From assembly GCA_963750015.1 (NCBI GenBank), contig CAVVPU010000172.1:1-15425 (forward strand): a DNA stretch of 15,425 nt, given 5' to 3'. The stretch comes from CAVVNC01 sp963750015 (GTDB taxonomy: Bacteria > Desulfobacterota > Syntrophorhabdia > Syntrophorhabdales > WCHB1-27). The number at the start of each line of letters is the position of its first letter. The stretch's first letter is position 1. Below the pieces are notes generated by a model that worked only from the letters and a program-made list of their open reading frames with translations, searched no databases and was not told the origin of the DNA. Below are positions 5,557 to 12,410 of the stretch, in pieces. A program made the translations under genes and the position numbers.

Positions 5557-7623
5557 CTACTCCTCGCCGACGAGGCGCTCCATCTCTTCCAGCTCTTCCG
5601 GCTTCACCGACTCCAGCACGAAAAGAAGCTGCCCTTCCACTACTACCGAGTTGAGCGACACGGGGATGCTTCCTATCTGGGCGTCGAAGGGCGCGAGAAC
5701 CGGGTTCTCCATCTTCATAGCCTCTATGTTCGCAAGCTCTTCACCTTTGTGAACGATGTCTCCAGGCTTCAGGGCGCCCCTCTCGGGATTCCCGATCCTC
5801 CAGATATTACCGTTTATGGGCGATCCGACCTCGGTTGCGGCCTTTGCCATTTTTATCTGGACCACCCGAGTCCGGTCTGTCTGCACCGAGTAGACATTCG
5901 TCTTGTTGTTGACCTTCATGACTACGTGGACGACGCCTCCCTGGCCGGGGCCCAGGGAAACCAGCTCGATGCAGTAAGGCTTGCCCCAGAGATCGAACTC
6001 GACCTTGTCTCCCGATTTTCTCAAGCCGTGGCGCCACACGTCTGTGGGCAAAGCCAGGGGTGTCTCCCCGTATTTTTCCCTGAACTCGATATAACCCACC
6101 GCGTCTTTCGGATGCATGAGGTAGAGGATGAATTCCTCTTCCGTAGGCTGCCTTCCGAGGGCATCCGCGAGGTTGGCCCGCATCTTGACCATATCCTCGT
6201 CTTCGAGGAGGTCCAGAGGAGATGATTCCTTCCGCTCCCCGATCCTCGCCTGCCATTCGTCTCCGAAAGCGCTCCTGTAGACCCAATCGGCCGGCCAGCC
6301 GAGGGGAAGCCTTCCGTAGTTACCCATGATGAGGTTCTTGAAGTCCCCCGACGCGCTTTTGAAGAGAGTGAGAAGCTCCTCCTGTTCGGCAGGCTCCATC
6401 GACTCGAACACCTGTCCCTTCTCCTCCACGAATTTGCCGAGGAGTTTAATGAGGTGCTTCACCCCGGCATCGCCCCTTTCCTTTGCATAGCGGTTCACTA
6501 TGCCGCTGCACGTGACCCATGTGATCTGCGAACCGGGGGTCACATCGAAGTAGCAGATGATCTTGTTATAGAGTGACATGACCCTCAGGATGGCACCCAT
6601 CAGGTTAAGAAAGCCGCCTTTCTGGGCCTGTTCGAAGGAGCTGGGAAAGGCGCCCCCGGGCATCCTGTGAGACGTGACTGCGTGGTCGAAGCCTTTGAAG
6701 GGCGATTCGGCCCATTCATACTGACTGCTCCATTCCCTTACCTTTTGGACGGCTCCGGCAACCGCCTCTCGCCGAATATTCACGGGAATGCCCATCTCCT
6801 CGAAGTAGGCGCTCAGGGCTGTGATCGGTGGGTGGCCGTAAAACCGGACGAGGGAATCCTCCTCCACGTCGAATATGCGGGCGCCCGCCCTTGCGGCGGC
6901 GAGATAAGCAGGAATGGCGAGGCTGTCGGTCACGTGGCGGTGGTAAGCGATGATGAGGTCGGGGTAGCGCTGTTTTATGGCATCGACGAGGCGGCCTATG
7001 CCGCTCACCGTCCCGACTCCCGCCATATCCTTTATGCAGAGGATGATCTCATCAGCGCCGCCTGCGAGCGTGACGATTTCCTCGACCACCTTGAGGTAGT
7101 AATCGTTTGTGGCCCAGGGCGCTTCGGTGTAGGCTATGGCCGGCTCAAAAAGTTTTCCCCTTTCCATCACCACCTCGGCGACGGCCCACATGTTCCTCAC
7201 GTCATTGAGGAAAGAGAAGCAGCGCCATACGTCGAGGTCTATCCTCGACACCACGTACCTGATGATGTTCTCCGGGTACGGCCTGTAGCCCCACAGGCTC
7301 GTCTCCCGCACCAGGGTCTGGAGGAGCACGTTCGGCATGGTCTCCCTGAGGATGGCGATCTCTTCGAAGGGGTCTTCCCGCCTGCTCATGATGCCCACGT
7401 GCCAGCGCGCGCCGCCGTGACATTCGGCGCTGAAAAGACCCATCCGGTTATAGTAAGGCGCGAGCGTCACAAGGTCGTGCATACGGAGGCGGTTCTTGAA
7501 ATCCGACTGGCCCGCATCGCGCATGCTCGTCGATGTGAGCCAGACGCCCTGTGCACCCCGAACGGCTGTCACTATCTCTTTCGGGCTCATGCCCGGTTTT
7601 ATCATCGTCAGGTTCTGTACCAT
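5557..7623 (-). CDS. Carboxyltransferase plus biotinyl subunit of 2-oxoacid (pyruvate-type) carboxylase
   Basis: Transfers the carboxyl group from biotin to a 2-oxoacid, in PycB/OadA-like architecture (688 aa). Residues 25-330 form the HMGL-like TIM barrel, with RDAGQS (35-40, metal-binding Asp36), IKDMAG (197-202, Lys198 is the expected carboxylated metal ligand) and HRH (228-230, metal ligands). Residues about 360-600 match the conserved carboxylase and linker domains of pyruvate carboxylase (YLMHPKDAVGYIEFREKYG at 501-519, HGLRK at 532-536). Residues 600-671 are the biotinyl domain, with EAMKMEN and biotinylated Lys637. Oddity: the family motif MPGGQYTNL reads MPGGAFPSS (321-329), putting Pro327 where the catalytic Thr normally sits. 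The length exceeds usual PycB by about 100 residues. GAGGAA overlaps the stop of the upstream subunit, 7 nt away, so the two are co-translated. Confidence 0.9.
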   Translation of the reverse strand: MVQNLTMIKPGMSPKEIVTAVRGAQGVWLTSTSMRDAGQSDFKNRLRMHDLVTLAPYYNRMGLFSAECHGGARWHVGIMSRREDPFEEIAILRETMPNVLLQTLVRETSLWGYRPYPENIIRYVVSRIDLDVWRCFSFLNDVRNMWAVAEVVMERGKLFEPAIAYTEAPWATNDYYLKVVEEIVTLAGGADEIILCIKDMAGVGTVSGIGRLVDAIKQRYPDLIIAYHRHVTDSLAIPAYLAAARAGARIFDVEEDSLVRFYGHPPITALSAYFEEMGIPVNIRREAVAGAVQKVREWSSQYEWAESPFKGFDHAVTSHRMPGGAFPSSFEQAQKGGFLNLMGAILRVMSLYNKIICYFDVTPGSQITWVTCSGIVNRYAKERGDAGVKHLIKLLGKFVEEKGQVFESMEPAEQEELLTLFKSASGDFKNLIMGNYGRLPLGWPADWVYRSAFGDEWQARIGERKESSPLDLLEDEDMVKMRANLADALGRQPTEEEFILYLMHPKDAVGYIEFREKYGETPLALPTDVWRHGLRKSGDKVEFDLWGKPYCIELVSLGPGQGGVVHVVMKVNNKTNVYSVQTDRTRVVQIKMAKAATEVGSPINGNIWRIGNPERGALKPGDIVHKGEELANIEAMKMENPVLAPFDAQIGSIPVSLNSVVVEGQLLFVLESVKPEELEEMERLVGEE

Positions 7624-7630
7624 TGTTTCC

Positions 7631-9088
7631 TCACATCCAGCCCTGAGGACCGAGAGCAGATATTTCCGCGACGTACTCGGCGATCTTCAGCACCTCGTCC
7701 TCGCTGTTTTTATCTATGAACATGGAGACGAGTTCCTCCATGTGCTCTTCCATGAAATGGGTCGAAAACTCGCCCGAGGCGAAGGCCGGGTGCCTGATGA
7801 TCGACAGCAGCAGGGGGGCGAGCGTCTTCACGCCTTCCACACGCAGGTTCCTGCCGAGGGCCCGGTCCATGACCCGGATGGCGATGTCGCGATTGACGCC
7901 CGAGGTCATGACGAGCATGATCAGGCTGTCGTAATACGGCGGTATATCGGCCCCCTCGTAAACACCCGATGCGACACGCACAGCAGGGCCCTGCGGGGTC
8001 AGGAGGCGGGTGATGGTGCCGAAGGAAGGGCTGAAATTGCGGGGGTTCTCTGCATTGAGCCGGGCCTCCAGGGCCCATCTGTTCGGGACGATGTCCGACT
8101 GGGTCATCTGGAGCTTCTTGCCCATGGCCACGTCGAGCATGGTGCCGACAATGTCCTGACCGGTTATCAGCTCGGTGATGCCATGTTCGACCTGGAGCCG
8201 TGTGTTGACCTCCAGAAAATAGAACTTTCTCTGCCGGGGGTCGAAGACGAACTCGACCGTGCCCGCGGAGGAGTAACTTATTTCCTGCATGAGGCGCACC
8301 GCGGCGGAGCATATCTCACGCCTGAGTTCAGGATCGAGGCTGGGGGAGGGGGCCTCTTCCACCAGCTTCTGGTTCCTCCGCTGGATGGTGCACTCCCTCT
8401 CGTACAGGTGAAGGACATTGCCGTAGCTGTCCCCTATGATCTGCACTTCGATGTGCCTGCCCCTTTCTATATACTTTTCCGCGAGGAGCTTGTCATCGGC
8501 GAAGGACTTCTGCGCCTCCGACCGGGCCTGGTGGAGGGCCTGTCCGATCTGATCGTCCTGCTCGACCTTGACCATGCCTTTGCCGCCGCCCCCCGCGCTC
8601 GCCTTGATGATGATAGGGTATTCTATGGCATCCTTGCGGACCCACTCCCTGATCTGTTCTTCGCTGGTCACATCGGGAATGCCGGGGATGATCGGGACGC
8701 CCGCCTTGCTCGCGATGGCCTTTGCCCTGATCTTGTCCCCCATGGACCTGATAACCTCAGGCGCCGGGCCAATCCACGTGAGGCCTGCTTCGATCACGTC
8801 TTCAGCGAATTTGGCGTTCTCCGCGAGAAAGCCCCAGCCGGGATGGATTGCGTCGCACCCGGTCTTGAGGGCTGCGGCGATCACGCGGCCTCCGTTCAGA
8901 TACGATTCGAGGGGCGGGGCCTCGCCGATGGGCACGGCGGAGTCCGCCATATAGACATGGTGGGCGAGTCTGTCCGGTGTGCTGTATACCGCAGTGGTGC
9001 CGATTTTCCTATCTCTGCACGTGTGCATGATGCGAACCGCCGGTACCCCGCGATTCGCGATCAGTACCTTCCTTATCTGCTTTTCCAT
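7631..9088 (-). CDS. Biotin carboxylase subunit (PycA/AccC-like)
   Basis: ATP-dependent carboxylation of biotin with bicarbonate; partner of the downstream carboxyltransferase-biotinyl subunit. The 485-aa protein has the N-terminal fold (KVLIANRG at 7-14, DAIHPGWGFLAEN at 79-91), the ATP-grasp glycine loop ASAGGGGKGM (163-172), ERECTIQRRNQKLVEEAPSP (230-249) and the catalytic EVNTRLQVEH (293-302). It has no biotinyl domain of its own. Oddities: RRHQK of the family is RRNQK (Asn239), NRGEIAVRI is NRGVPAVRI, and the usual Lys-containing segment after YYDS is MLVMTSG. ATG 9088 has AAGGAG about 6 nt upstream; extending to 9292 would add 68 low-quality residues. First gene of a two-gene operon. 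Confidence 0.9.
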   Translation of the reverse strand: MEKQIRKVLIANRGVPAVRIMHTCRDRKIGTTAVYSTPDRLAHHVYMADSAVPIGEAPPLESYLNGGRVIAAALKTGCDAIHPGWGFLAENAKFAEDVIEAGLTWIGPAPEVIRSMGDKIRAKAIASKAGVPIIPGIPDVTSEEQIREWVRKDAIEYPIIIKASAGGGGKGMVKVEQDDQIGQALHQARSEAQKSFADDKLLAEKYIERGRHIEVQIIGDSYGNVLHLYERECTIQRRNQKLVEEAPSPSLDPELRREICSAAVRLMQEISYSSAGTVEFVFDPRQRKFYFLEVNTRLQVEHGITELITGQDIVGTMLDVAMGKKLQMTQSDIVPNRWALEARLNAENPRNFSPSFGTITRLLTPQGPAVRVASGVYEGADIPPYYDSLIMLVMTSGVNRDIAIRVMDRALGRNLRVEGVKTLAPLLLSIIRHPAFASGEFSTHFMEEHMEELVSMFIDKNSEDEVLKIAEYVAEISALGPQGWM

Positions 9089-9372
9089 ATCCTCTCCTTG
9101 CCGAGCAATCTTCGAAAAGAAGGTCACGGTCGTGGTACGAACGCGGATTCTTGCAGGACAAAAGTTTACACCAAGAAGGGGCCTATTTTCAACGTTTATC
9201 CTCATTTTACGGGGAGTAGCGAGGCCCGAGGGCGCCGGGCGCAAGGGCTTTGGTCGCGGTCTCGAACATACCGCGTCACCCCTGTGACTCACGAAAGCTC
9301 AAGGCCGGATACCTTCCCCTTACGCCGATCCAGCTAATTACAGGGCTTCTTGCGATGGTTTCATCTTATTTT

Positions 9373-9401
9373 GTGCAGAAAAACGTGCAGCTTTGGTGCA
9401 G
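9373..9401. promoter_or_regulatory. Three GTGCAG repeats upstream of the carboxylase operon
   Basis: GTGCAG occurs at 9373-9378, 9385-9390 and 9396-9401, with periods of 12 and 11 bases, about one helical turn each. It sits in the 345-bp gene-free stretch between the carboxylase operon and the gene upstream of it, about 290 bases before the biotin carboxylase start. The spacing would place the repeats on one face of DNA, as for an operator array. The protein is unknown. I see nothing else clear between 9089 and 9433. Confidence 0.35.
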
Positions 9402-9433
9402 TTGCGGCGCCCCGGACTTCCTGTCGCCGCATC

Positions 9434-9988
9434 TTAGAAAAGCAATTTCGTGACCTCAAATAATCCGCCGATTGCGACCGCTTCCTTCTTGCTTATCTCT
9501 CCTATGCTCTTCTGTCTGTCGAACATCCTTCTGAAGTGCGTAAAATCGACGGGCAGCTTCCGCGCGTTTATGAGAATGGCGAGTCCTTTGATGACTTCTC
9601 TCACATTTTCCGGAGACTTATTACTATCATCGGTATAGAAATACCTGACCTTCAGAGTTCCCTTCGATCTATTAAAGGCCACATCCGTTATGCTATGAAG
9701 CGCGAGTATAAGATAATCTCCGAGAGCGAGCCAGAATACGTTATTATACCCAATCCAACCAGGCAGGAGGAACCGGGCCAGAGCCGGCTCCTTCATTCTG
9801 ACTTGCGGCAGAAACTGATAAACGTCCACGATGAACCCGTCCGTTTCCTGTTCGTCGACCTCTTTCAGCATTCTTTCCAATTCAGTCCTTTGCAGCTCTC
9901 TCAGGAGTTTATCGATCTGCTCCACAAAGGTGCCCTGGCCCGGACGAACGCTCAGCTTTTCGAGGGCGTATTGAACTCCGATGTTCAT
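9434..9988 (-). CDS. Conserved-looking protein of unknown function
   Basis: A 184-aa soluble-looking protein with no signal peptide. I do not recognise the family. The N-terminal third is helical and charged (VEQIDKLLRELQRTELERML, residues about 22-41, likely coiled coil or helix bundle). The middle is aromatic and hydrophobic (LLPGWIGYNNVFWLALGDYLILAL, 74-97), long enough for one membrane segment but with an internal Asp. The C-terminal part is mixed (LKVRYFYTDDSNKSPENVRE, then FTHFRRMFDRQKSIGEISKK). Ribosome site AAAGGAG is 8 nt before ATG 9988. It lies upstream of the carboxylase genes on the same strand, 345 bp away, with its own possible promoter. Confidence 0.75.
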   Translation of the reverse strand: MNIGVQYALEKLSVRPGQGTFVEQIDKLLRELQRTELERMLKEVDEQETDGFIVDVYQFLPQVRMKEPALARFLLPGWIGYNNVFWLALGDYLILALHSITDVAFNRSKGTLKVRYFYTDDSNKSPENVREVIKGLAILINARKLPVDFTHFRRMFDRQKSIGEISKKEAVAIGGLFEVTKLLF

Positions 9989-10085
9989 TCGATGTCTCCT
10001 TTGTTTCCTAGGACCCCGGCATCATCCCTTAGCAACGAGTGCTGTGCGCCGCGATCTGTCGGTCATGAGATATCCCGCTCTTTCC

Positions 10086-10114
10086 ATTATAATGCGGCAA
10101 AGGAATTATTCACA
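10086..10114 (-). promoter_or_regulatory. Possible promoter for the gene at 9988-9434
   Basis: On the minus strand TATAAT (complement of 10086-10091) is a perfect -10, with GTGAAT about 16 bases upstream as a weak -35. It would give a leader of roughly 90 nt. Based on motif match only. Confidence 0.3.
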
Positions 10115-10164
10115 GGCACCCCATGGCCCGCCTCCACTCACGAGCGGAGCCGACCGTTGCCGGG

Positions 10165-10599
10165 TCAGCGCACGACGATAAGGTAAAGGCCGAAAAAAAT
10201 CAAAAGGATGCCTCCCACGTAGCGAAACGAAAAGGGCTCGCCCAAGACTATGAAGCCAACCATGCCGGCTGTCACGAGCCCGGCGAGGCGGATGAGCGGC
10301 GAGGCAACGGACAAGGGGGCGCCGGCACCGAAGGTCAGATAAAGGCCGACAGTCACCATGCTGAAGGAAATGCCAACTCCCAGGGCGTAGAAGATTCCCG
10401 CCGGCTGAGCAGTGAGAGGGACACCGCGCACGTATTGAACGATCACCCATCCGAGGCCCGTGGCAAAAGTACAGCTTCCATAGATAAGAAGGCCCAGGCT
10501 ATTCGAGAGACGTCCGGACGCACACTTGACGAAAGAGTCAGCGGCGGCCAGGAAGAAGGCCGTGAATGACGCATAGAGCAACCAGGTGGGGATTCTCAC
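10165..10599 (-). CDS. Single-domain EamA/DMT-family transporter
   Basis: A 144-aa protein with about five hydrophobic segments (around residues 5-25, 34-56, 68-90, 95-117 and 124-142). The C-terminal pattern VLGEPFSFRYVGGILLIFFG followed by LYLIVV is the classic end of an EamA domain (drug/metabolite transporter superfamily). Standard family members have two such domains in about 300 aa; single-domain members of this size exist and are thought to work as dimers. The cargo cannot be told. The start is GTG 10599, with AAAGGA 6 nt upstream. It stands alone on the minus strand, 176 nt from the next gene in that direction. Confidence 0.82.
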   Translation of the reverse strand: MRIPTWLLYASFTAFFLAAADSFVKCASGRLSNSLGLLIYGSCTFATGLGWVIVQYVRGVPLTAQPAGIFYALGVGISFSMVTVGLYLTFGAGAPLSVASPLIRLAGLVTAGMVGFIVLGEPFSFRYVGGILLIFFGLYLIVVR

Positions 10600-10717
10600 A
10601 CTTGTTCCTTTCAGGCTATGCGCTATTCTAAACCGAGGTATGGATGATGCGCAAGATAATGCTTATGCGGGGGGAGCCGAGGCGAGTCGATACCCTCGCC
10701 CCGCACCAGACAGGCCT

Positions 10718-10891
10718 TTATCCCCTATCTATCGAAAAGGACGAGTTCTTGCTCAAACCGCCGCGGCCCGTTTGGGCCACGGTCCGGAGGAGGACCTTCA
10801 ACATCTCCGCCTCAATGGAACCTGGTCTCGAGTCTCTGTCAACGAGGAGCCCATCTTTTCTCCGGAACAGACCGCTTAATCGTGCTCTCAT
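10718..10891 (-). CDS. Possible 57-aa small protein
   Basis: The frame begins MRARLSGLFRRKDGLLVDRD and ends SSFSIDRG. A good ribosome site (GGAGGGTGGT) precedes the ATG. The protein is basic with no membrane segment and no family I know. The 10600-11315 stretch otherwise lacks convincing genes: the longer overlapping plus-strand frames there have skewed composition and no clear ribosome sites. Confidence 0.25.
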   Translation of the reverse strand: MRARLSGLFRRKDGLLVDRDSRPGSIEAEMLKVLLRTVAQTGRGGLSKNSSFSIDRG

Positions 10892-11074
10892 ACCACCCTC
10901 CATCGGCGTAAAACTTGTGTGTCATCGAAAAGGGCACCGACTATCGGGAGTACAAGAAGCATGCCGTTTTGCGGTGCCTTTCTCTTCGGCCCCCATCTTC
11001 TCGTTTCCGGGCGTCTTCATTGAAGAAATAAGTAAGACTGCACTCGGTTCGAAAAGGAAACGTTGTCGTGAAGT

Positions 11075-11099
11075 CAGGACTTCGTCCTGCAAACAGGAC
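11075..11099. other. Two mutually exclusive hairpins
   Basis: CAGGAC (11075-11080), TTC, GTCCTG (11084-11089), CAAA, CAGGAC (11094-11099). The central GTCCTG can pair with either flanking CAGGAC, 6 bp each way. This is a minimal switch-like arrangement in a gene-free stretch, about 220 bases before the DUF1330-like gene. No T-run follows. Confidence 0.3.
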
Positions 11100-11238
11100 A
11101 GGAAAGAGCCTTGGAAGAGAACTGGGGCAGGCACCGATGGAGCGCACCGGGACGTGCCGTGACATCTAATCCGCCGAGTCTATCAAAAAACGGCCGGGGA
11201 TTCAAGAACAACACAAGAATTGAGTGAAAGGGAACGGT

Positions 11239-11244
11239 TATAAT
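11239..11244 (+). promoter_or_regulatory. Possible -10 element for the DUF1330-like gene
   Basis: A perfect TATAAT lies 71 bases before the ATG. No good -35 is seen at 16-18 bases (AAGAAT), and TTGAGT is only 13 bases away, so an activator or chance is possible. Confidence 0.3.
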
Positions 11245-11315
11245 AGAAGAGTCGAAGAAGAGTGCGCCGGGACACGGTGACTCATCTCTAAAGATCCCAT
11301 GGAAGGAGAGCGGTT

Positions 11316-11840
11316 ATGGTCATATCCAAATCGAAGGTCTATGAATTGGCCCTTTCATCTGTCAAAGCCGGGCACGTGGACGATTTTATGAAGCAGTACA
11401 TTCCCTCTGCCGTTCCAATCGTCACCGAGTATGGCGGCCGCTTCCTCATAAACGGGGCCATCCAGAATTCGGTCGCAGGAAGGTTCCCCGCCAAGACCTT
11501 TGCCCTCCTGGAATGGCCTTCGATCGACCGCTTCGTAGAAATCAATAAGGACAAGAGAATGCTTCCTTTGCTCGAAAAGAGAAATCACTTTCTTGATTTC
11601 ATTGTAGAAGGCCGTTTTTACAGAATATCGGAAGATAGGGAATTCGAAATCCCGGATAGCAGGATGATGCGCCTCCTGCTATCCGACAGGACCGTTGGTG
11701 AAGGCGGAAACGTGCGATTTCAATGGATAGAGGATGTCCAGAACCAGGCCCTCTCGCTGAATCTCTATTTCTCCGGCGATCTTACCACACAATATGACAA
11801 AGAGAGGGACATCGAGGAGTTTTCCCTTCAAATAAGGTGA
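11316..11840 (+). CDS. DUF1330-like protein (dimeric alpha/beta barrel)
   Basis: A 174-aa cytoplasmic protein. Residues 8-103 resemble DUF1330 proteins: a beta strand (VYELALSSVKAGHVDDFMKQY), helix, YGGRFLINGA, then TFALLEWPSIDRFVEI and a helix. This is the ferredoxin-like fold that dimerises into an alpha/beta barrel. The function of DUF1330 is mostly unknown. Residues 104-174 (REFEIPDSRMMRLLLSDRTV onward) are an extra C-terminal part that I do not recognise. A strong ribosome site GGAAGGAGAG is 5 nt before ATG 11316. It is the only gene in its stretch, with a hairpin-rich spacer behind it. Confidence 0.75.
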   Translation: MVISKSKVYELALSSVKAGHVDDFMKQYIPSAVPIVTEYGGRFLINGAIQNSVAGRFPAKTFALLEWPSIDRFVEINKDKRMLPLLEKRNHFLDFIVEGRFYRISEDREFEIPDSRMMRLLLSDRTVGEGGNVRFQWIEDVQNQALSLNLYFSGDLTTQYDKERDIEEFSLQIR

Positions 11841-11886
11841 TCGAGGCGCAACCCCCTCACGCCAATAATGGGGCTTGCGTCGCCCC

Positions 11887-11909
11887 CTCCGTGGGCAAAG
11901 CCCACGGAG
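11887..11909. repeat. 10-bp perfect hairpin after the DUF1330-like gene
   Basis: CTCCGTGGGC, loop AAA, GCCCACGGAG. It starts about 46 nt past the stop codon. There is no T-run after it on the plus strand, so it looks like a REP-type palindrome more than an intrinsic terminator, though it may protect the mRNA end. Confidence 0.45.
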
Positions 11910-11953
11910 CCACCCCCTTGTAAAAAGGAAGAGTCGCCGCAGGCGCCCTAGTG

Positions 11954-12011
11954 CCCCTTCCCGAAAGGGTGGGGTGCGGGTTGATAACGGCGGCGGCCCG
12001 GAGAGGCCGCC
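11954..12011. repeat. Two further hairpins, including the shared GGCGGCC palindrome
   Basis: First: CCCC-TT-CCC (11954-11962), tetraloop GAAA, GGG-T-GGGG (11967-11974), a GNRA-capped hairpin. Second: GGCGGCC (11992-11998), loop CGGAGA, GGCCGCC (12005-12011), with the same arms as the palindrome at 5211-5229. A C/T-rich tract (12018-12042, CCCCCCTTTCCCTTTTCCCC) follows, similar to the heptad arrays read on the other strand. Confidence 0.5.
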
Positions 12012-12075
12012 CATTACATCCCCCCCTTTCCCTTTTCCCCTCCAGCGCACAGGCGTTTCCCCCGGCAATCCCATA

Positions 12076-12276
12076 AGCGTATGGCACCCCTTCCTCTCGC
12101 ACATATTGCGCAGCGACCGTTAACCACCGTTTGGCTCAAGGAGAGCGGTCCGTGAGGATGATGTGCGTGCCCGAACTGCTTTTAGCTCGGACGCCACCGC
12201 GCACATCAAGCGAACCGGAGCCTTACGGGGGTCGGGAGCGGAGCCTCATGTGCGAGAGGAAGGGGTGCCATACGCT
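12076..12276. mobile_element. 201-bp element with perfect 29-bp inverted ends (MITE-like or structured RNA)
   Basis: 12076-12104 is the exact reverse complement of 12248-12276 (29 bp). The 143-bp interior contains another hairpin, GATGTGCG (12160-12167) with CGCACATC (12200-12207), enclosing CCGA-ACT-GC, loop TTTTA, GC-TCGG. The heptamer CGCACAT/ATGTGCG occurs four times in alternating orientation (12098, 12161, 12200, 12248), so the element can fold as one long rod or as two side-by-side hairpins. There is no reading frame that looks coding and no clear target-site duplication. Non-autonomous transposon or structured RNA are both open. Confidence 0.55.
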
Positions 12277-12299
12277 CCCAACGAGTAATGGTCCTTAGA

Positions 12300-12332
12300 T
12301 GCCTTGTCTTTGCCTTGTCTTTGCCTTGTCTT
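12300..12332 (+). repeat. 11-bp tandem repeat, three copies
   Basis: TGCCTTGTCTT three times in a row, then a partial fourth copy (TGCCT). It lies just before the promoter region of the dehydrogenase gene. TATAAT at 12371-12376 is a possible -10, without a clear -35. Confidence 0.7.
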
Positions 12333-12410
12333 TGCCTGTGCCCCCTCCCCCTCTCTTTACTTGTTAGACTTATAATCATATAAGATAGAATAGACGAGGA
12401 GGTGGGAACT

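Noticed and set aside
5491..9337. Long plus-strand frames opposite the carboxylase operon (244, 350 and 613 codons)
   Set aside because: They are shadows caused by high GC at third positions of real genes. The minus-strand proteins have clear family motifs and ribosome sites; these have neither.
10586..11162. Plus-strand frames of 97 and 172 codons
   Set aside because: Overlapping each other in different frames, with odd composition, no family resemblance and no consistent ribosome site.
12060..12300. Group II intron or retron RNA
   Set aside because: GTGCG-type strings and stacked hairpins are suggestive, but there is no reverse transcriptase, no recognisable domain V and perfect terminal inverted repeats, which introns lack.
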